A DNA stretch of 64,000 nucleotides from Terriglobales bacterium. Its GTDB lineage: Bacteria > Acidobacteriota > Terriglobia > Terriglobales > Acidobacteriaceae. Both the position numbers and the translations under genes were made by a program. This document shows, in pieces, positions 7,800 through 16,143 of this stretch. Within the stretch, counting starts at the first letter, position 1. Each line of letters starts with the position of its first letter. Under the pieces are notes generated by a model. That model did no database searches and was not told the origin of the DNA. It saw only the letters and a list, made by a program, of their open reading frames with translations. Location of the stretch: assembly GCA_025934735.1 (NCBI GenBank), contig JAICWP010000024.1:1-64000 (forward strand), given 5' to 3'.

Positions 7800-9419
7800 C
7801 TAGAGATACATGACTTGGTGATCCGGACAACCGCTGTTGGCCGCTTCATATAGGCGGTCCAGCAAGTCCATTCCATGCCGGGCTAAGAATGAGACGCCGG
7901 CGATTTCCCGCTCCTGCAGGTTCTTGTGGGGAAACAAGGCGTTGCTCAGCAGGTGGGCGTGGCGGTCCAGCACCTCGCTGCGCAAAAGCTCGGCGCGGGC
8001 GGCACGGGCCTGCAGCCGCTCCAACTGGTACCGCATCTTCGAAGCGGCGTTGCGGGAGGCATCCACCAGGGTGTGATCCAGCCGCCGCAGCGAATCTTCG
8101 ACGCGGGATAAATTCTGTTCCAGTGATCTTCCCGCGTGATCGAATGCGTCCTTTAGGTCAGCCGGCAGGACCCGTTGTGCCAGCACTTCGCGCAGGTGCT
8201 CGGGGCCATGGAATACATCCGTCAGGTTTAGCTGGTAACGCTCCAAAAGACCCGCGGCCTTGGGTTCGACGACCGTGGCGCTGAAGCGTGGCACGACCGG
8301 GGTTACACGGCCCAGCAGCTTTTCGTAAACCACCGCCGCCTGGGCGAAGTAGGCACATTCCGCCGGCCCGCCGGTGTAGGCCAGCGTGGGCAGCAGGTAA
8401 TCCTGCACCACGGGCCGCAGCAGCACATTAGCGCTGAAGCGCTGGGGCTCGGCATCTACGCGGTCGAGCAGGTCCTGGCGGCTGATTTTGTCGTGCGCGA
8501 TGCGGAAATCGGTCGAACGGGTCACTCCATTTCCGCGGTGAATTACTACCCGGGATCCGTTCTGGATCGTGAACAGCAGGGTGGATAATTCGGTGACTTT
8601 GACCTGGTCGTGATAGCCGGCGCCAAGCAACTGGCGGTCGCGCTCCAGCAGCGCCTGGTCGAGTTCTTCCGCTCGTTCTATGGCGGCGCGGTAAATCGGA
8701 TGGGCCAAGGCGTGCAGCTCGGGATCGGAGGCGTCCAGCATGATCACGCCCCAGCGGCCTACCAGAGCGCTGAACAATTTGGCGAAGGCGGTGCCCAGGG
8801 TTTCACCCGGCTGGTAACACTGGCGCAGCAGGTCGGTGATTTCGGAGTCGCCCAGCGCGCTGGCTGCCGACTCCAGGGGCTGGCCAATTTCTTCGCCCAG
8901 GCGAATGTCGCTGACCGGAGCGTCGGGCGCGCCCTGGGTCGGGGTCATCACCCGCTGCAAGGAACCGTCACTGCCCAATAGCGTGGCGTGATCGATCTCA
9001 GCCAGATCGTGGTCCTCGGTGGCCAGCCAGAACACGGGCACGCACTCGACGCCCAGTTCCCTCGCCTGAGCCGCGAGGCGAATGGCGCCCAGCGCTTTGA
9101 AGATGGCGAACAGCGGGCCGCCAAACAAACCGACTTGCTGGCCGGTCACGATAGAAGCAGCCCCGGCGCGCAGCCGATCCAGGTTCTTCAGGGTTTCGGC
9201 GGAAGCGTCCCAGGCACGATTCTGGCGTTCCAGAATGGTGGCCACCTTATCCAGCCGACCGGGATCGCGGCGAATGCTTGCCGCTTCCTGCCTGGTCCAC
9301 TGCGTGAGATCTGGAGAGCGGGGATAAAACTGCTGGACTTTGGGGTAGTTGTACAGCAGATCTGTGAACAGAGGAGTAGTGTGCGGAATGTGGGTGAAGG
9401 GCAAACACTCCGTGCGCAC
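7800..9419 (-). CDS. bshC: Bacillithiol biosynthesis cysteine-adding enzyme BshC
   Basis: BshC is the family proposed to add cysteine to glucosaminyl-malate in bacillithiol synthesis. The protein (539 residues from the chosen start) opens with VRTECLPFTHIPHTTPLF and has the hallmark VTGQQVGLFGGPLFAIFKAL block, followed by VPVFWLATEDHDLAEID. A long C-terminal coiled-coil helix (about residues 440-510) matches the family architecture. The frame extends farther upstream, but GTG at 9419 is preferred. It has AGGAGA eight bases upstream, it gives the family length of about 540, and it aligns with the usual N-terminus. BshA and BshB are not in the window. Confidence 0.92.
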   Translation of the reverse strand: MRTECLPFTHIPHTTPLFTDLLYNYPKVQQFYPRSPDLTQWTRQEAASIRRDPGRLDKVATILERQNRAWDASAETLKNLDRLRAGAASIVTGQQVGLFGGPLFAIFKALGAIRLAAQARELGVECVPVFWLATEDHDLAEIDHATLLGSDGSLQRVMTPTQGAPDAPVSDIRLGEEIGQPLESAASALGDSEITDLLRQCYQPGETLGTAFAKLFSALVGRWGVIMLDASDPELHALAHPIYRAAIERAEELDQALLERDRQLLGAGYHDQVKVTELSTLLFTIQNGSRVVIHRGNGVTRSTDFRIAHDKISRQDLLDRVDAEPQRFSANVLLRPVVQDYLLPTLAYTGGPAECAYFAQAAVVYEKLLGRVTPVVPRFSATVVEPKAAGLLERYQLNLTDVFHGPEHLREVLAQRVLPADLKDAFDHAGRSLEQNLSRVEDSLRRLDHTLVDASRNAASKMRYQLERLQARAARAELLRSEVLDRHAHLLSNALFPHKNLQEREIAGVSFLARHGMDLLDRLYEAANSGCPDHQVMYL

Positions 9420-9509
9420 TAGCGGCTCTCCTGGCAGCGGGTTGGCATAGGGCAAGGACACTATTCTACCGGCCACGAAGGAATCAGATGAGCCAGCGGT
9501 GAGGAAGAT

Positions 9510-9543
9510 GCGGAAAAGCGGTACTTGGTAGCCGGTAGCTGGT
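9510..9543. repeat. Short interspersed repeat, copy 2
   Basis: GCGGAAAAGCGGTACTTGGT plus GGTAGCTGGT units resemble 7769-7799. It lies in the 311-base gap between bshC and tmRNA (9420-9730). The rest of this gap holds no gene apart from the tmRNA promoter and leader. Confidence 0.4.
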
Positions 9544-9647
9544 CGTGGGTCATTGGTTCCCGCGCGCACTCGACTTTGGCCGAGTCCTGGCCCGACCCCT
9601 GACTCCGCCTTGCTGCACCCAGCGTAACCCCTTGAGCATCTAATCAT

Positions 9648-9676
9648 TTGACTTCCAACTGGTTACTGCCTAAATT
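9648..9676 (+). promoter_or_regulatory. Sigma-70-type promoter of ssrA
   Basis: TTGACT (9648-9653) and TAAATT (9671-9676) are separated by exactly 17 bases. Transcription would start near 9683, giving a leader of about 48 bases before mature tmRNA. That leader contains a perfect GC-rich hairpin (CCCCGC 9702-9707 with GCGGGG around 9714-9719) just upstream of the expected RNase P cut. Confidence 0.6.
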
Positions 9677-9730
9677 GGAAGTGGTTCTTTGCAGGGCTGC
9701 TCCCCGCATCGTGGCGGGGATCCTCACTAT

Positions 9731-10114
9731 GGGGGCGTCACGGCTTCGACGGGGATGCTTGCGGCCAAGAGGCATGCCGGGGTGCACACACCCGTAATCG
9801 CGTGCAAAACTAGAAATGCCACTCCACAAATGGCATACGCTGCTTAATTAATTAAGTAGCCGTCCTTCACCGCTTTGCCTGTGGGCGGGGAAAGGGCGTC
9901 GCACAGCAGGCTGGCTGGTGAGGCCAGGCCCGAGCCCCACCGGCGAGATTATCGGGCTAGCGGCTCGCGTGTCTTGTCGGTTCTGAGCGCGAGCGGCGAA
10001 TGGTTACCCCAGAGGGCTTTCGGGCTCGATGGGGCCCTCGGAACTCGAATAAGCATGTAGTCTCTTGACCAGTAACATCTGCGGACGCGGGTTCGACTCC
10101 CGCCGCCTCCACCA
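9731..10114 (+). ncRNA. ssrA: tmRNA (transfer-messenger RNA)
   Basis: The 5' end GGGGGCGTCACGGCTTCGAC is the standard tmRNA start. The 3' end has a T-arm (GGGTTCGACTCCCGC) and CGCCTCCACCA, with the CCA encoded. The first seven bases pair with the acceptor CGCCTCC (one G-U). The most probable tag frame runs from a GCG resume codon at 9800 to TAA at 9845-9847. It encodes ACKTRNATPQMAYAA, ending in the expected -YAA degron and resembling the GKT... start of some known tags. Another in-frame stop follows immediately (TAATTAATTAA). It rescues stalled ribosomes together with SmpB, which is not in the window. Confidence 0.97.
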
Positions 10115-10149
10115 ACCCTTTCCTTCCTTCACAGCCCGAAGTTATCTCC

Positions 10150-10177
10150 GCCGGAAATAGCTTTCGGCCTTATTTTC
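10150..10177 (+). terminator. Rho-independent terminator of ssrA
   Basis: A hairpin GCCGGAA...TTTCGGC (one G-U pair) is followed by CCTTATTTTCG, a short T-rich run. It begins 35 bases after the tmRNA CCA end. Confidence 0.55.
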
Positions 10178-10250
10178 GATTTTCATCAATTGTGAAAATA
10201 ACGTGAAACGCTGTTTTCGCTCCTGCAATCGCTATGGCCGAGATTGCCGG

Positions 10251-10640
10251 TTAACCGGGGCTGACAATCCTCTGCCGAAACCACGCAGCCAGTTCCTCTT
10301 CGCTGAGCTTGCCGGCGGCCAGTGCCTCGACGGTGCGCACGGCGTCGGCGGGATCGAACTGCAGGCGAAATCCGTTGTCGGCCAGGAAGACGCGGGCGAC
10401 GACCCAGCCGGTGCGCTTGTTGCCGTCGGCAAAGGAATGGTTCCGAACCAGCCCATAGGCGTACGCAGCGGCGAGGGCTACTGCGTCCGGCTTCCAGTAA
10501 GCGTGCTGGTTGCGTGGACGGGCCAAGGCGGATTCGAGCCCGCCCTGGTCGCGGAGACCAGGCAGGCCGCCATGTTCGGCGAGCTGGACGTCGTGAACGG
10601 CATACACGACATCCGGACGCACCCAGCGCCAACGCTTCAC
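10251..10640 (-). CDS. doc: Death-on-curing (Doc/Fic-fold) toxin
   Basis: This 129-residue protein carries the Doc version of the Fic motif, HSFADGNKRTG (H68, F70, D72, G73, N74, K75, R76). The family's lysine replaces the glycine of AMPylating Fic enzymes. Doc phosphorylates EF-Tu and blocks translation. The leading helix pattern VYAVHDVQLAEHGG...LRDQGGLESAL is typical of Doc. The ATG overlaps the stop of the upstream antitoxin gene by four bases (10637-10640), a translationally coupled pair. The toxin comes second, which keeps antitoxin in excess. The motif residues are intact, so it is probably active. Confidence 0.92.
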   Translation of the reverse strand: MKRWRWVRPDVVYAVHDVQLAEHGGLPGLRDQGGLESALARPRNQHAYWKPDAVALAAAYAYGLVRNHSFADGNKRTGWVVARVFLADNGFRLQFDPADAVRTVEALAAGKLSEEELAAWFRQRIVSPG

Positions 10641-10861
10641 TTCGAGAGAGCCCGGAGGATGTCGCGGTCCTCGTGCATGACTTCTTCCGCCAGCTTCATC
10701 TGCCGTTCAAACTCCGGATTGTAGGGGGTGAGCCGATAACCACCGGGCGCCTCCGTCAGAAAGAGCGAGTCGCCTTTTTTCACCCGCAGCCGGGCCATGA
10801 CTTCTTTGTTAAGGATTACTCCGGCCGATGCGCCGACAGTCGTAATTTTGAGCTTGGGCAT
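10637..10861 (-). CDS. AbrB/MazE-type antitoxin paired with Doc
   Basis: This is a 74-residue protein with an N-terminal swapped-hairpin DNA-binding fold (MPKLKITTVGASAGVILNKE, then LRVKKGDSLFLTEAPGG). The C-terminal helix (about 47-74), rich in charge, is the likely toxin-neutralising segment. The start at 10861 follows GGAGG at an ideal distance; an ATG five codons upstream has no such site. It is an AbrB/SpoVT-class antitoxin rather than the Phd fold found in the classical P1 Phd-Doc pair. It is probably an autorepressor acting at the palindrome 15 bases upstream. Confidence 0.88.
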   Translation of the reverse strand: MPKLKITTVGASAGVILNKEVMARLRVKKGDSLFLTEAPGGYRLTPYNPEFERQMKLAEEVMHEDRDILRALSK

Positions 10862-10875
10862 TAAGCCTCCGGGCA

Positions 10876-10897
10876 CTATATAATCCCCATTATATAG
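10876..10897 (-). promoter_or_regulatory. Palindromic operator/promoter of the AbrB-Doc operon
   Basis: A perfect 9-bp inverted repeat (CTATATAAT, spacer of four, ATTATATAG) lies 15-36 bases upstream of the antitoxin ATG. It contains a TATAAT-like -10 on the minus strand. It is an AT-rich island in GC-rich surroundings and the obvious autoregulatory site. Confidence 0.7.
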
Positions 10898-10983
10898 CCC
10901 CAGTCAATCGTCCTGCAGCGACGCCCAGCCTGATCGCGCGAGGGGGCCCGGACCTAGTTCACTCGCCTTCTCTTTCAGCGGAC

Positions 10984-12393
10984 TTATTTGGGCGGCGAGC
11001 CATTGTCGCGGCGCTTGAGGACGGGAGGCCCGTTGTCATCGGTGGACGAAGACGGGCTGCTCGGCTCAGCGTTGGCGCTGTCTCCGGTGCTCGGAGCTTG
11101 GGCATGCGCCGTCGCGCCACCATCGCGGGTGCTGGGCACCACGGACAACGGTTCCTGCAGGTCGAAGCTGAGCAGGGTTTCCGAAGGCAGCACGACGGGC
11201 TTGCCTTTCTTCATACCGGACATTCCCGTACCTGCGCCGGCTCCGATGACCGCTCCGATCGCGGCTCCCTTGCCACCCCCGGCAATGGCTCCAATCAGCG
11301 CTCCCAAGGCTGCGCCACCGCCCGCTTTTTTCGCGGTGCTCACGCCTTCCGACTTGCCTTGCCGCTCGAATTGATTGGTGTGCAGCGTATAGTAGCGGCC
11401 GTTTACCGTGAGCTGCGTAAGTTCCAGCGCCAGCGCGGACTTCCCGGTCAGGCGTCCAGCATCCTTCGCCTCTACGATGCGGCCAGTCACATCCTGCCCG
11501 GCGGGAATAACGACCGCGCCAGATTCATCGGCGATAGGCGAATCCAGGGTGGCGCGGAAAGTTTGGCCGGCCTGGCTGCGGGAGGAATCAATCTTGTCCA
11601 CCAGGCGGATGGAGACGGCGGTCCCCGAAGGGATGGTCACTGGCTTGGGAGGTGCGGGCGCTGAGACTTTAGGCGCCGTGACCTTAGACGCCGCGGGCAC
11701 GACCGCCGCCGCAGCGGGTACGGCAACTGTTTTTGGCGGCGCCGATGGAATAACTGGCGGGGCGCTCGTGGCCACGGGGGGCGTGGAAGGAGCCGCGGCG
11801 GGTGCGGTCGAAGAGGGCGCCGAAGTGCTTCCGGCGCTGGTTAGATACGGCAGCGCCGATGCGTTAGGGGACGGCTTAGCCGGCAATTCGCGTGGCCGGG
11901 CGGCGGCTACATTTCGGTGCCGCCGCACTGAGGAGTTGGCCACTTCCCTCCTGCTGGCAATGGCCGGTTTAGGCGTGACGGAAGCCACTACGGGAGACTG
12001 GGCGCCGGTTGTCGGGGCCGGCGGTTGCCCAGGCGAAGCACTGGTCGCTGCGGCGGGGGCGGATTGCGGGGGTGCGGGCGCCGTGCTCGCAGGCAGTGGC
12101 TTGACTTGCAGGTCATTGATGACAGTGCGAACACCGCTGACCTGCGCCGCATCGGCGGCTGCCGCCATGCGTTCAGGATCGTTGTCACTGAAACCGGAGA
12201 GCGTGACCATTCCGTTGCTGGCCTGCACCGCGAGGTCGCGGCTGTGCACCTGATTATCAGCCGATATCCGGCTATGCACCTCACTGGCAATCTGGGCGTC
12301 ATCATGGGGGCGCGAGCACGCCGCCAAGAGCAGCAAAGATGCTAGGCCCAACCCCAAAGACCACCACCGCTGTCCCACATACCTGGTCATCAT
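10984..12393 (-). CDS. Lipoprotein with BON domain and glycine zipper
   Basis: This is a 469-residue protein. [20 protein letters not shown] continues into LLLAAC, a lipobox with the acylated Cys near residue 26. A BON domain follows (about 30-98: [20 protein letters not shown], then [10 protein letters not shown] and [10 protein letters not shown]), a phospholipid or envelope-binding module. A long Pro/Ala/Ser linker spans about 100-255. The C-terminal part is paralogous to the protein at 3950-4651: [14 protein letters not shown], a [14 protein letters not shown] strand, the glycine zipper [20 protein letters not shown], then [16 protein letters not shown] immediately precedes the tandem ATGs. 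It is probably anchored in the outer membrane or periplasm. Its role is unknown, with stabilisation of the envelope a reasonable guess. Confidence 0.8.
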   Translation of the reverse strand: MMTRYVGQRWWSLGLGLASLLLLAACSRPHDDAQIASEVHSRISADNQVHSRDLAVQASNGMVTLSGFSDNDPERMAAAADAAQVSGVRTVINDLQVKPLPASTAPAPPQSAPAAATSASPGQPPAPTTGAQSPVVASVTPKPAIASRREVANSSVRRHRNVAAARPRELPAKPSPNASALPYLTSAGSTSAPSSTAPAAAPSTPPVATSAPPVIPSAPPKTVAVPAAAAVVPAASKVTAPKVSAPAPPKPVTIPSGTAVSIRLVDKIDSSRSQAGQTFRATLDSPIADESGAVVIPAGQDVTGRIVEAKDAGRLTGKSALALELTQLTVNGRYYTLHTNQFERQGKSEGVSTAKKAGGGAALGALIGAIAGGGKGAAIGAVIGAGAGTGMSGMKKGKPVVLPSETLLSFDLQEPLSVVPSTRDGGATAHAQAPSTGDSANAEPSSPSSSTDDNGPPVLKRRDNGSPPK

Positions 12394-12606
12394 CCCTCCC
12401 CTGTGTTGCTGTGCCTATATCTTAACTGATTAAGACTTCGTTTGGGAGCCCAAATCGGCCTGGGGAGCGGGTCTCCCGGTCTTTTCTGACGGGGGTTCCC
12501 GCAGCCAGATGCCGGAAATCAGCCCGCCATGGCCTGCGCTAAAGCGCCCCACGCCGTCACCCTTTCGTCACCTGCCGGGAGCCGCCGACCGCGGTAGATT
12601 GAAAGT

Positions 12607-13587
12607 ATGCGTCGCCTCTTCCCTGCCGCCGCGCTATCCGCAATTTTGCTGCTGCCATGTTTTGCCGCTGCCCAGGAGTCAGAGGCTGTACCCACTGCAT
12701 GGCAGGTGCGCACAGATCCCATAACTCTGGTCAATGGGGCCCCGGCAGTCCTGTACGTTGCCACGCCCGTCAAACTGGAGACGCTGAGCGGCTCCTGGAT
12801 GGGACGAAAGGTCTTTTTCGAATTCGATAACGCCACCAGTTCCTGGTACGCGCTATTTGGCGTGCAGCTCAACGCTGCTCCGGGAAAGTACCCGTTGACG
12901 CTGGAAGGGCGAACGGATACGGGTAGCCCTGTTTCATTTCAACAGGATCTCGAGGTGGCGAGCCAGCCTTATGCCAGCGTGGAACTCAAGGTCCAGCACA
13001 AGTTCACAGCTCCCAGCCGCCGATTGCTGAAGCGCATTAAAAAAGAGGCAATTCTCAAACACCATGTCTTCGCCCAGAGCAGCGACACCCGGGAATGGCA
13101 TGGCGATTTCACAGCTCCGGTGAGCGAGCCAATTACGGAGGCGTTCGGAATCAGGCGGGTGTTTAATGGCGAATTGAAAACCGAGCACCAGGGCCTGGAT
13201 TACCATGCCCCGCGCGGCACCCGGGTGGTGGCCGCCAACTCCGGCACGGTTCTTTTGGCCCGGCGGCTATTCTTCGAAGGCAATTGTGTAGTGGTTGACC
13301 ATGGACAGGGCCTAATGACCCTCTACATGCACCTCTCGAAATTCAAGGTGAGAAAAGGGCAGCGGGTACGCCGCGGGCAGCTCCTGGGGCTGAGCGGGGC
13401 CACGGGCCGGGCCACCGGGCCGCATCTGCATCTGGCAGTGAGGTGGGAAGGAATCTATCTGGATCCGGCCAAGCTGCTGAAACTCGATCTGCCGTCAAGC
13501 CAAGCGGTGCATTCGGCGGCAGCCGGAGCAAGGCCTGGGGCAGACAAATCCGGAGAAGCGCAGGATCGCGCTGTGTCCCAGGATTAG
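12607..13587 (+). CDS. M23 family peptidoglycan endopeptidase (LytM type), secreted
   Basis: This is a 326-residue protein with a signal peptide (MRRLFPAAALSAILLLPCFA). Residues 40-130 form a beta-rich domain. The C-terminal M23 domain (about 185-295) holds the zinc motifs HQGLD (H194, D198) and HLH (H273 and H275 in GPHLHLAVRW). The GTVLLARRLFFEGNCVVVDH and GLMTLYMHLSKF segments between are typical of LytM. It would cut peptide cross-links or support cell separation. The last 35 residues are a low-complexity tail. All metal ligands are intact, so it is probably catalytic rather than an EnvC-like activator. Confidence 0.92.
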   Translation: MRRLFPAAALSAILLLPCFAAAQESEAVPTAWQVRTDPITLVNGAPAVLYVATPVKLETLSGSWMGRKVFFEFDNATSSWYALFGVQLNAAPGKYPLTLEGRTDTGSPVSFQQDLEVASQPYASVELKVQHKFTAPSRRLLKRIKKEAILKHHVFAQSSDTREWHGDFTAPVSEPITEAFGIRRVFNGELKTEHQGLDYHAPRGTRVVAANSGTVLLARRLFFEGNCVVVDHGQGLMTLYMHLSKFKVRKGQRVRRGQLLGLSGATGRATGPHLHLAVRWEGIYLDPAKLLKLDLPSSQAVHSAAAGARPGADKSGEAQDRAVSQD

Positions 13588-13692
13588 CCCGAACAAACGT
13601 CATTTCAGCCACTTAGCGCAGGAATCCAGCCTGCCAAGTTGAAGCTGGACACTTTGCCGATGATTTTGTGGCATAATGTCCATAGGTGAAGA

Positions 13693-14124
13693 ATGACGAC
13701 GGCAACGGCAAAAACGCTGAACGACTACTTTGTGGACTGGCTGGGCGCCAAGGCCGGTTCGGAGCAGGAAGTGGTGCGGCTGGTGGAGCGCGGTTTGCCC
13801 ATTCGCGTGCTCAACCGCCTGCAGCAGCGCGGGCTCTCGCGCAACGAAATTGCCAGCGTGATCATTCCGCCGCGCACTCTCAAGCACCGCCGCAGCCGAC
13901 ACGAGCCTCTCTCCCGCGAGGAATCGGAGCGCGCGGTGCGCACCGCCCGCATCCTTGCCCGGGCTCAGCTGGTGATGGGAGACGAAGCCGCCGCCCTGGC
14001 TTGGCTGCGCGGTCCCCGGCAGCGCTTCCAGGGGCGCACGCCCATGGAGATGCTGGCCACGGAAACCGGCGGCCGCCTGGTGGAGCAGATGCTCATCCAG
14101 ATTGATGAAGGCATGTTCGCCTGA
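13693..14124 (+). CDS. Xre/ParS-type antitoxin (MbcA/ParS/Xre, DUF2384 class)
   Basis: This is a 143-residue protein. A helix-turn-helix-like N-terminal half (VVRLVERGLPIRVLNRLQQRG, then LSRNEIASVI) is followed by LSREESERAVRTARILARA, QLVMGDEAAALAWLRGP and a TPMEMLATETGG end. This is the conserved toxin-binding domain of the ParS/Xre family. It is the antitoxin of the adjacent RES toxin. Its TGA overlaps the toxin ATG (TGATG at 14122-14126), so translation is coupled. Short in-frame codons upstream do not look coding. Confidence 0.9.
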   Translation: MTTATAKTLNDYFVDWLGAKAGSEQEVVRLVERGLPIRVLNRLQQRGLSRNEIASVIIPPRTLKHRRSRHEPLSREESERAVRTARILARAQLVMGDEAAALAWLRGPRQRFQGRTPMEMLATETGGRLVEQMLIQIDEGMFA

Positions 14125-14573
14125 TGCTGCTGTGGCGCATCAGCAATCACGCCACGCTAGGCGGCGAAGGCGGCCTGATTGCCTCCGCCCGTTGGCACAC
14201 GCAAGGCCACCCGATTCTCTATCTGGCGGAAACCCCCGCAGGCGCCCTGGTGGAAGTGCTGGTCCACCTGGAACTCGATCCCGCGCATCTGCCGCGAAGC
14301 TATAAGCTGCTCAAGGCAGAAGCGCCGGACCAGATCCCGGTGCGCACCGTTGCCAAGGCCGAACTGGCAGAGAATTGGACCCGGGATTTGCTGGCCTCTC
14401 GAACCTTGGGGGATGAGTGGCTGCGCTCCCGCGCCACTGCCCTGCTGCGCGTTCCCTCCGCGATTGTTCCTGACACATTCAACATGCTGCTGAATCCACA
14501 TCACCCTGACGCTGGCCGCGTTCGCATCCTCTCCCATCGCGACTATCCCTGGGATAAACGGCTGCTGGAGTAA
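14124..14573 (+). CDS. RES-domain toxin (NAD+-degrading family)
   Basis: This is a 149-residue RES protein. MLLWRISNHA carries the first conserved arginine (R5). The GLIASARWHTQGHPILYLAE block carries the second (R23) and the conserved glutamate (E36). The late VPSAIVPDTFNMLLNPHHPD segment carries the serine region. Characterised RES toxins of the Xre-RES/MbcT-MbcA group deplete cellular NAD+. The gene overlaps its antitoxin by one base, and the protein ends with the typical IL.....WDKRL tail. It appears complete. Confidence 0.9.
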   Translation: MLLWRISNHATLGGEGGLIASARWHTQGHPILYLAETPAGALVEVLVHLELDPAHLPRSYKLLKAEAPDQIPVRTVAKAELAENWTRDLLASRTLGDEWLRSRATALLRVPSAIVPDTFNMLLNPHHPDAGRVRILSHRDYPWDKRLLE

Positions 14574-14630
14574 ATGGGCTTAAAATGAGTATTTGGGATA
14601 GAGCGTATCTGGCTGAAGCCCATAAAATTT

Positions 14631-15158
14631 ATGTCCATAGCAAAAATTCTGCACTCGCTGAGAAATCACTCCGAGAACTCCAGCCGTCACGATACCGACA
14701 CCGTGCGCAAGATCGTCCGGGCGCTCGATCAGATGGAACCGCAGCAGGCCCACTACACCGCTGCTTATGCCTACATTCTGGCGCGGGTAGCCAATGCCGA
14801 TATGAATATCAGCGAGGCCGAGACTCAGGAAATGGAAGCCCTGGTCCGGCAGCTCAGCGGCCTGCCCGAAGAGCAGGCTATCCTGGTGGTCCAAATTGCC
14901 AAAACCCAGACCGTTTTGTTTGGCGGCACGGAGAATTTCCTGGTCACGGAAGAATTTAACCGCATGGCCACAGAAGAACAGAAAATGTCGCTGCTCAACT
15001 GTCTATTTGCCGTTGCCGCCGCCGATAACTCCATCTCCAGCGTGGAGGACCGGGAAATCCGCCTGATCTCCGATGAGCTGCAACTCCGGCACGACCAGTA
15101 CATTGACGTACGCCTGCAGTACCGCAAATATCTCTCGGTATTGAACACCTCGTCATAA
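14631..15158 (+). CDS. TerB-like helical protein
   Basis: This is a 175-residue, all-helical, acidic protein. Two repeats, ARVANADMNISEAETQEMEA and AVAAADNSISSVEDREIRLI, are the metal-binding D-x-D/N-x-x-I-S-x-x-E pattern of TerB and DjlA-type domains. It is cytoplasmic with no signal peptide. The role is not known outside tellurite/stress gene clusters, and no other ter genes are near. It begins 58 bases after the RES toxin with a poor ribosome site (AT-rich AAATTT before the ATG). It may be a separate transcript or weakly translated from the toxin message. Confidence 0.75.
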   Translation: MSIAKILHSLRNHSENSSRHDTDTVRKIVRALDQMEPQQAHYTAAYAYILARVANADMNISEAETQEMEALVRQLSGLPEEQAILVVQIAKTQTVLFGGTENFLVTEEFNRMATEEQKMSLLNCLFAVAAADNSISSVEDREIRLISDELQLRHDQYIDVRLQYRKYLSVLNTSS

Positions 15159-15225
15159 ATAATCGCCAGCGGTCTGGCTGATGACCTTTCGCCGATTCTG
15201 ACGGCGCCATTCCAAATCTGGCCGC

Positions 15226-15254
15226 TTGACAGCGCCGCTAAAAGACTGCAAGAT
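15226..15254 (+). promoter_or_regulatory. Possible promoter of the zinc-ribbon membrane gene
   Basis: TTGACA (15226-15231), a 17-base spacer and CAAGAT (15249-15254) lie 126 bases upstream of the ATG at 15380. The -10 is imperfect. Confidence 0.35.
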
Positions 15255-15379
15255 GTGCGCGCTTCGGGCGTGGTGTATCAGCGGTCAGGCCCCTGGTTCG
15301 GGCATCGCCCCGGGAGCTTTTTTCGCATTGTGGGCCATTCGGGCCATAGCACCTCACATTTCACCTGACGGAGTGATCC

Positions 15380-16069
15380 ATGGGCGCATTCTGCGTGAGC
15401 TGTGGCGGTAAACTCGACCCCAGCGCCAAATTCTGCGCGCAATGCGGGCAAACGGTGGCCGTCACCCAGAGCGGGCCGCCTGCTTCCGCCCAGAGCGTGG
15501 CGCCGGCGGCCCCGGCGGCGGTGCCGGCAGTGGCGGCCAAGGGCGGCGGTGGCGCCAAAATAATTTTCGCGCTGCTCGGCGTATTTGCGTTCTTCGTGCT
15601 GGCGGCGGCGGGCAGCTGCTTTTATATCGGTTACCGCGTCAGGAAGGGAGCCCAGCAGTTCTCGCAAACCTACAAGAGCACTCCTTACAAAGGCAGTCGC
15701 GACGCCTGCCGGCTGGCCACCCAGGGCGAAGTAGCCTCGGCTTTTCACACTCCGGTTCTAAGTGTAGAGAACGACGGCAATACCTGCGTCTATGATTTCG
15801 GCGGCAACCGGAAAATGGCGGTGCAGGTCACGTGGGAAGGTGGCGCCATGGTCATGAAACTCGGCCACAGCGCCCTGAAAAACATCACCGGCGGCATGGA
15901 CACATTCACTCCCGCAGCCGGCATAGGCGACGAAGCCTACGTCGAGCCCATGGGCTCTGGGATAATGTTTCGAAAAGGCGACGTGATGGTGCACGTAGAT
16001 TTGCGCCTGGCCAACCTGAACGCGGACGCAGGCAAAAAGATCGCCGCCATCGTCGCCGGCCGGCTGTAG
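15380..16069 (+). CDS. Zinc-ribbon, single-pass membrane protein
   Basis: This is a 229-residue protein. An N-terminal zinc ribbon (C5xxC8 and C19xxC22 in AFCVSCGG...FCAQCG) and an Ala/Pro linker lead to one membrane helix (about residues 57-80, IIFALLGVFAFFVLAAAGSC). A C-terminal globular domain of about 140 residues follows (ACRLATQGEVASAFHTPVL...GIGDEAYVEPMGSGIMFRKG). The last domain resembles small extracytoplasmic domains of unknown function whose typical sequence contains a GLGDEAY-like turn. It is a single gene with no clear partner. Other zinc-ribbon membrane proteins in the window are at 39736 and 41698. Confidence 0.72.
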   Translation: MGAFCVSCGGKLDPSAKFCAQCGQTVAVTQSGPPASAQSVAPAAPAAVPAVAAKGGGGAKIIFALLGVFAFFVLAAAGSCFYIGYRVRKGAQQFSQTYKSTPYKGSRDACRLATQGEVASAFHTPVLSVENDGNTCVYDFGGNRKMAVQVTWEGGAMVMKLGHSALKNITGGMDTFTPAAGIGDEAYVEPMGSGIMFRKGDVMVHVDLRLANLNADAGKKIAAIVAGRL

Positions 16070-16143
16070 GCGGCAGCGCCCCCTCCATTCTGGAACGGAA
16101 AGGCTTCCGGCGCATGCTGGCGAGCCTGCGCCGGAGCCATTCC

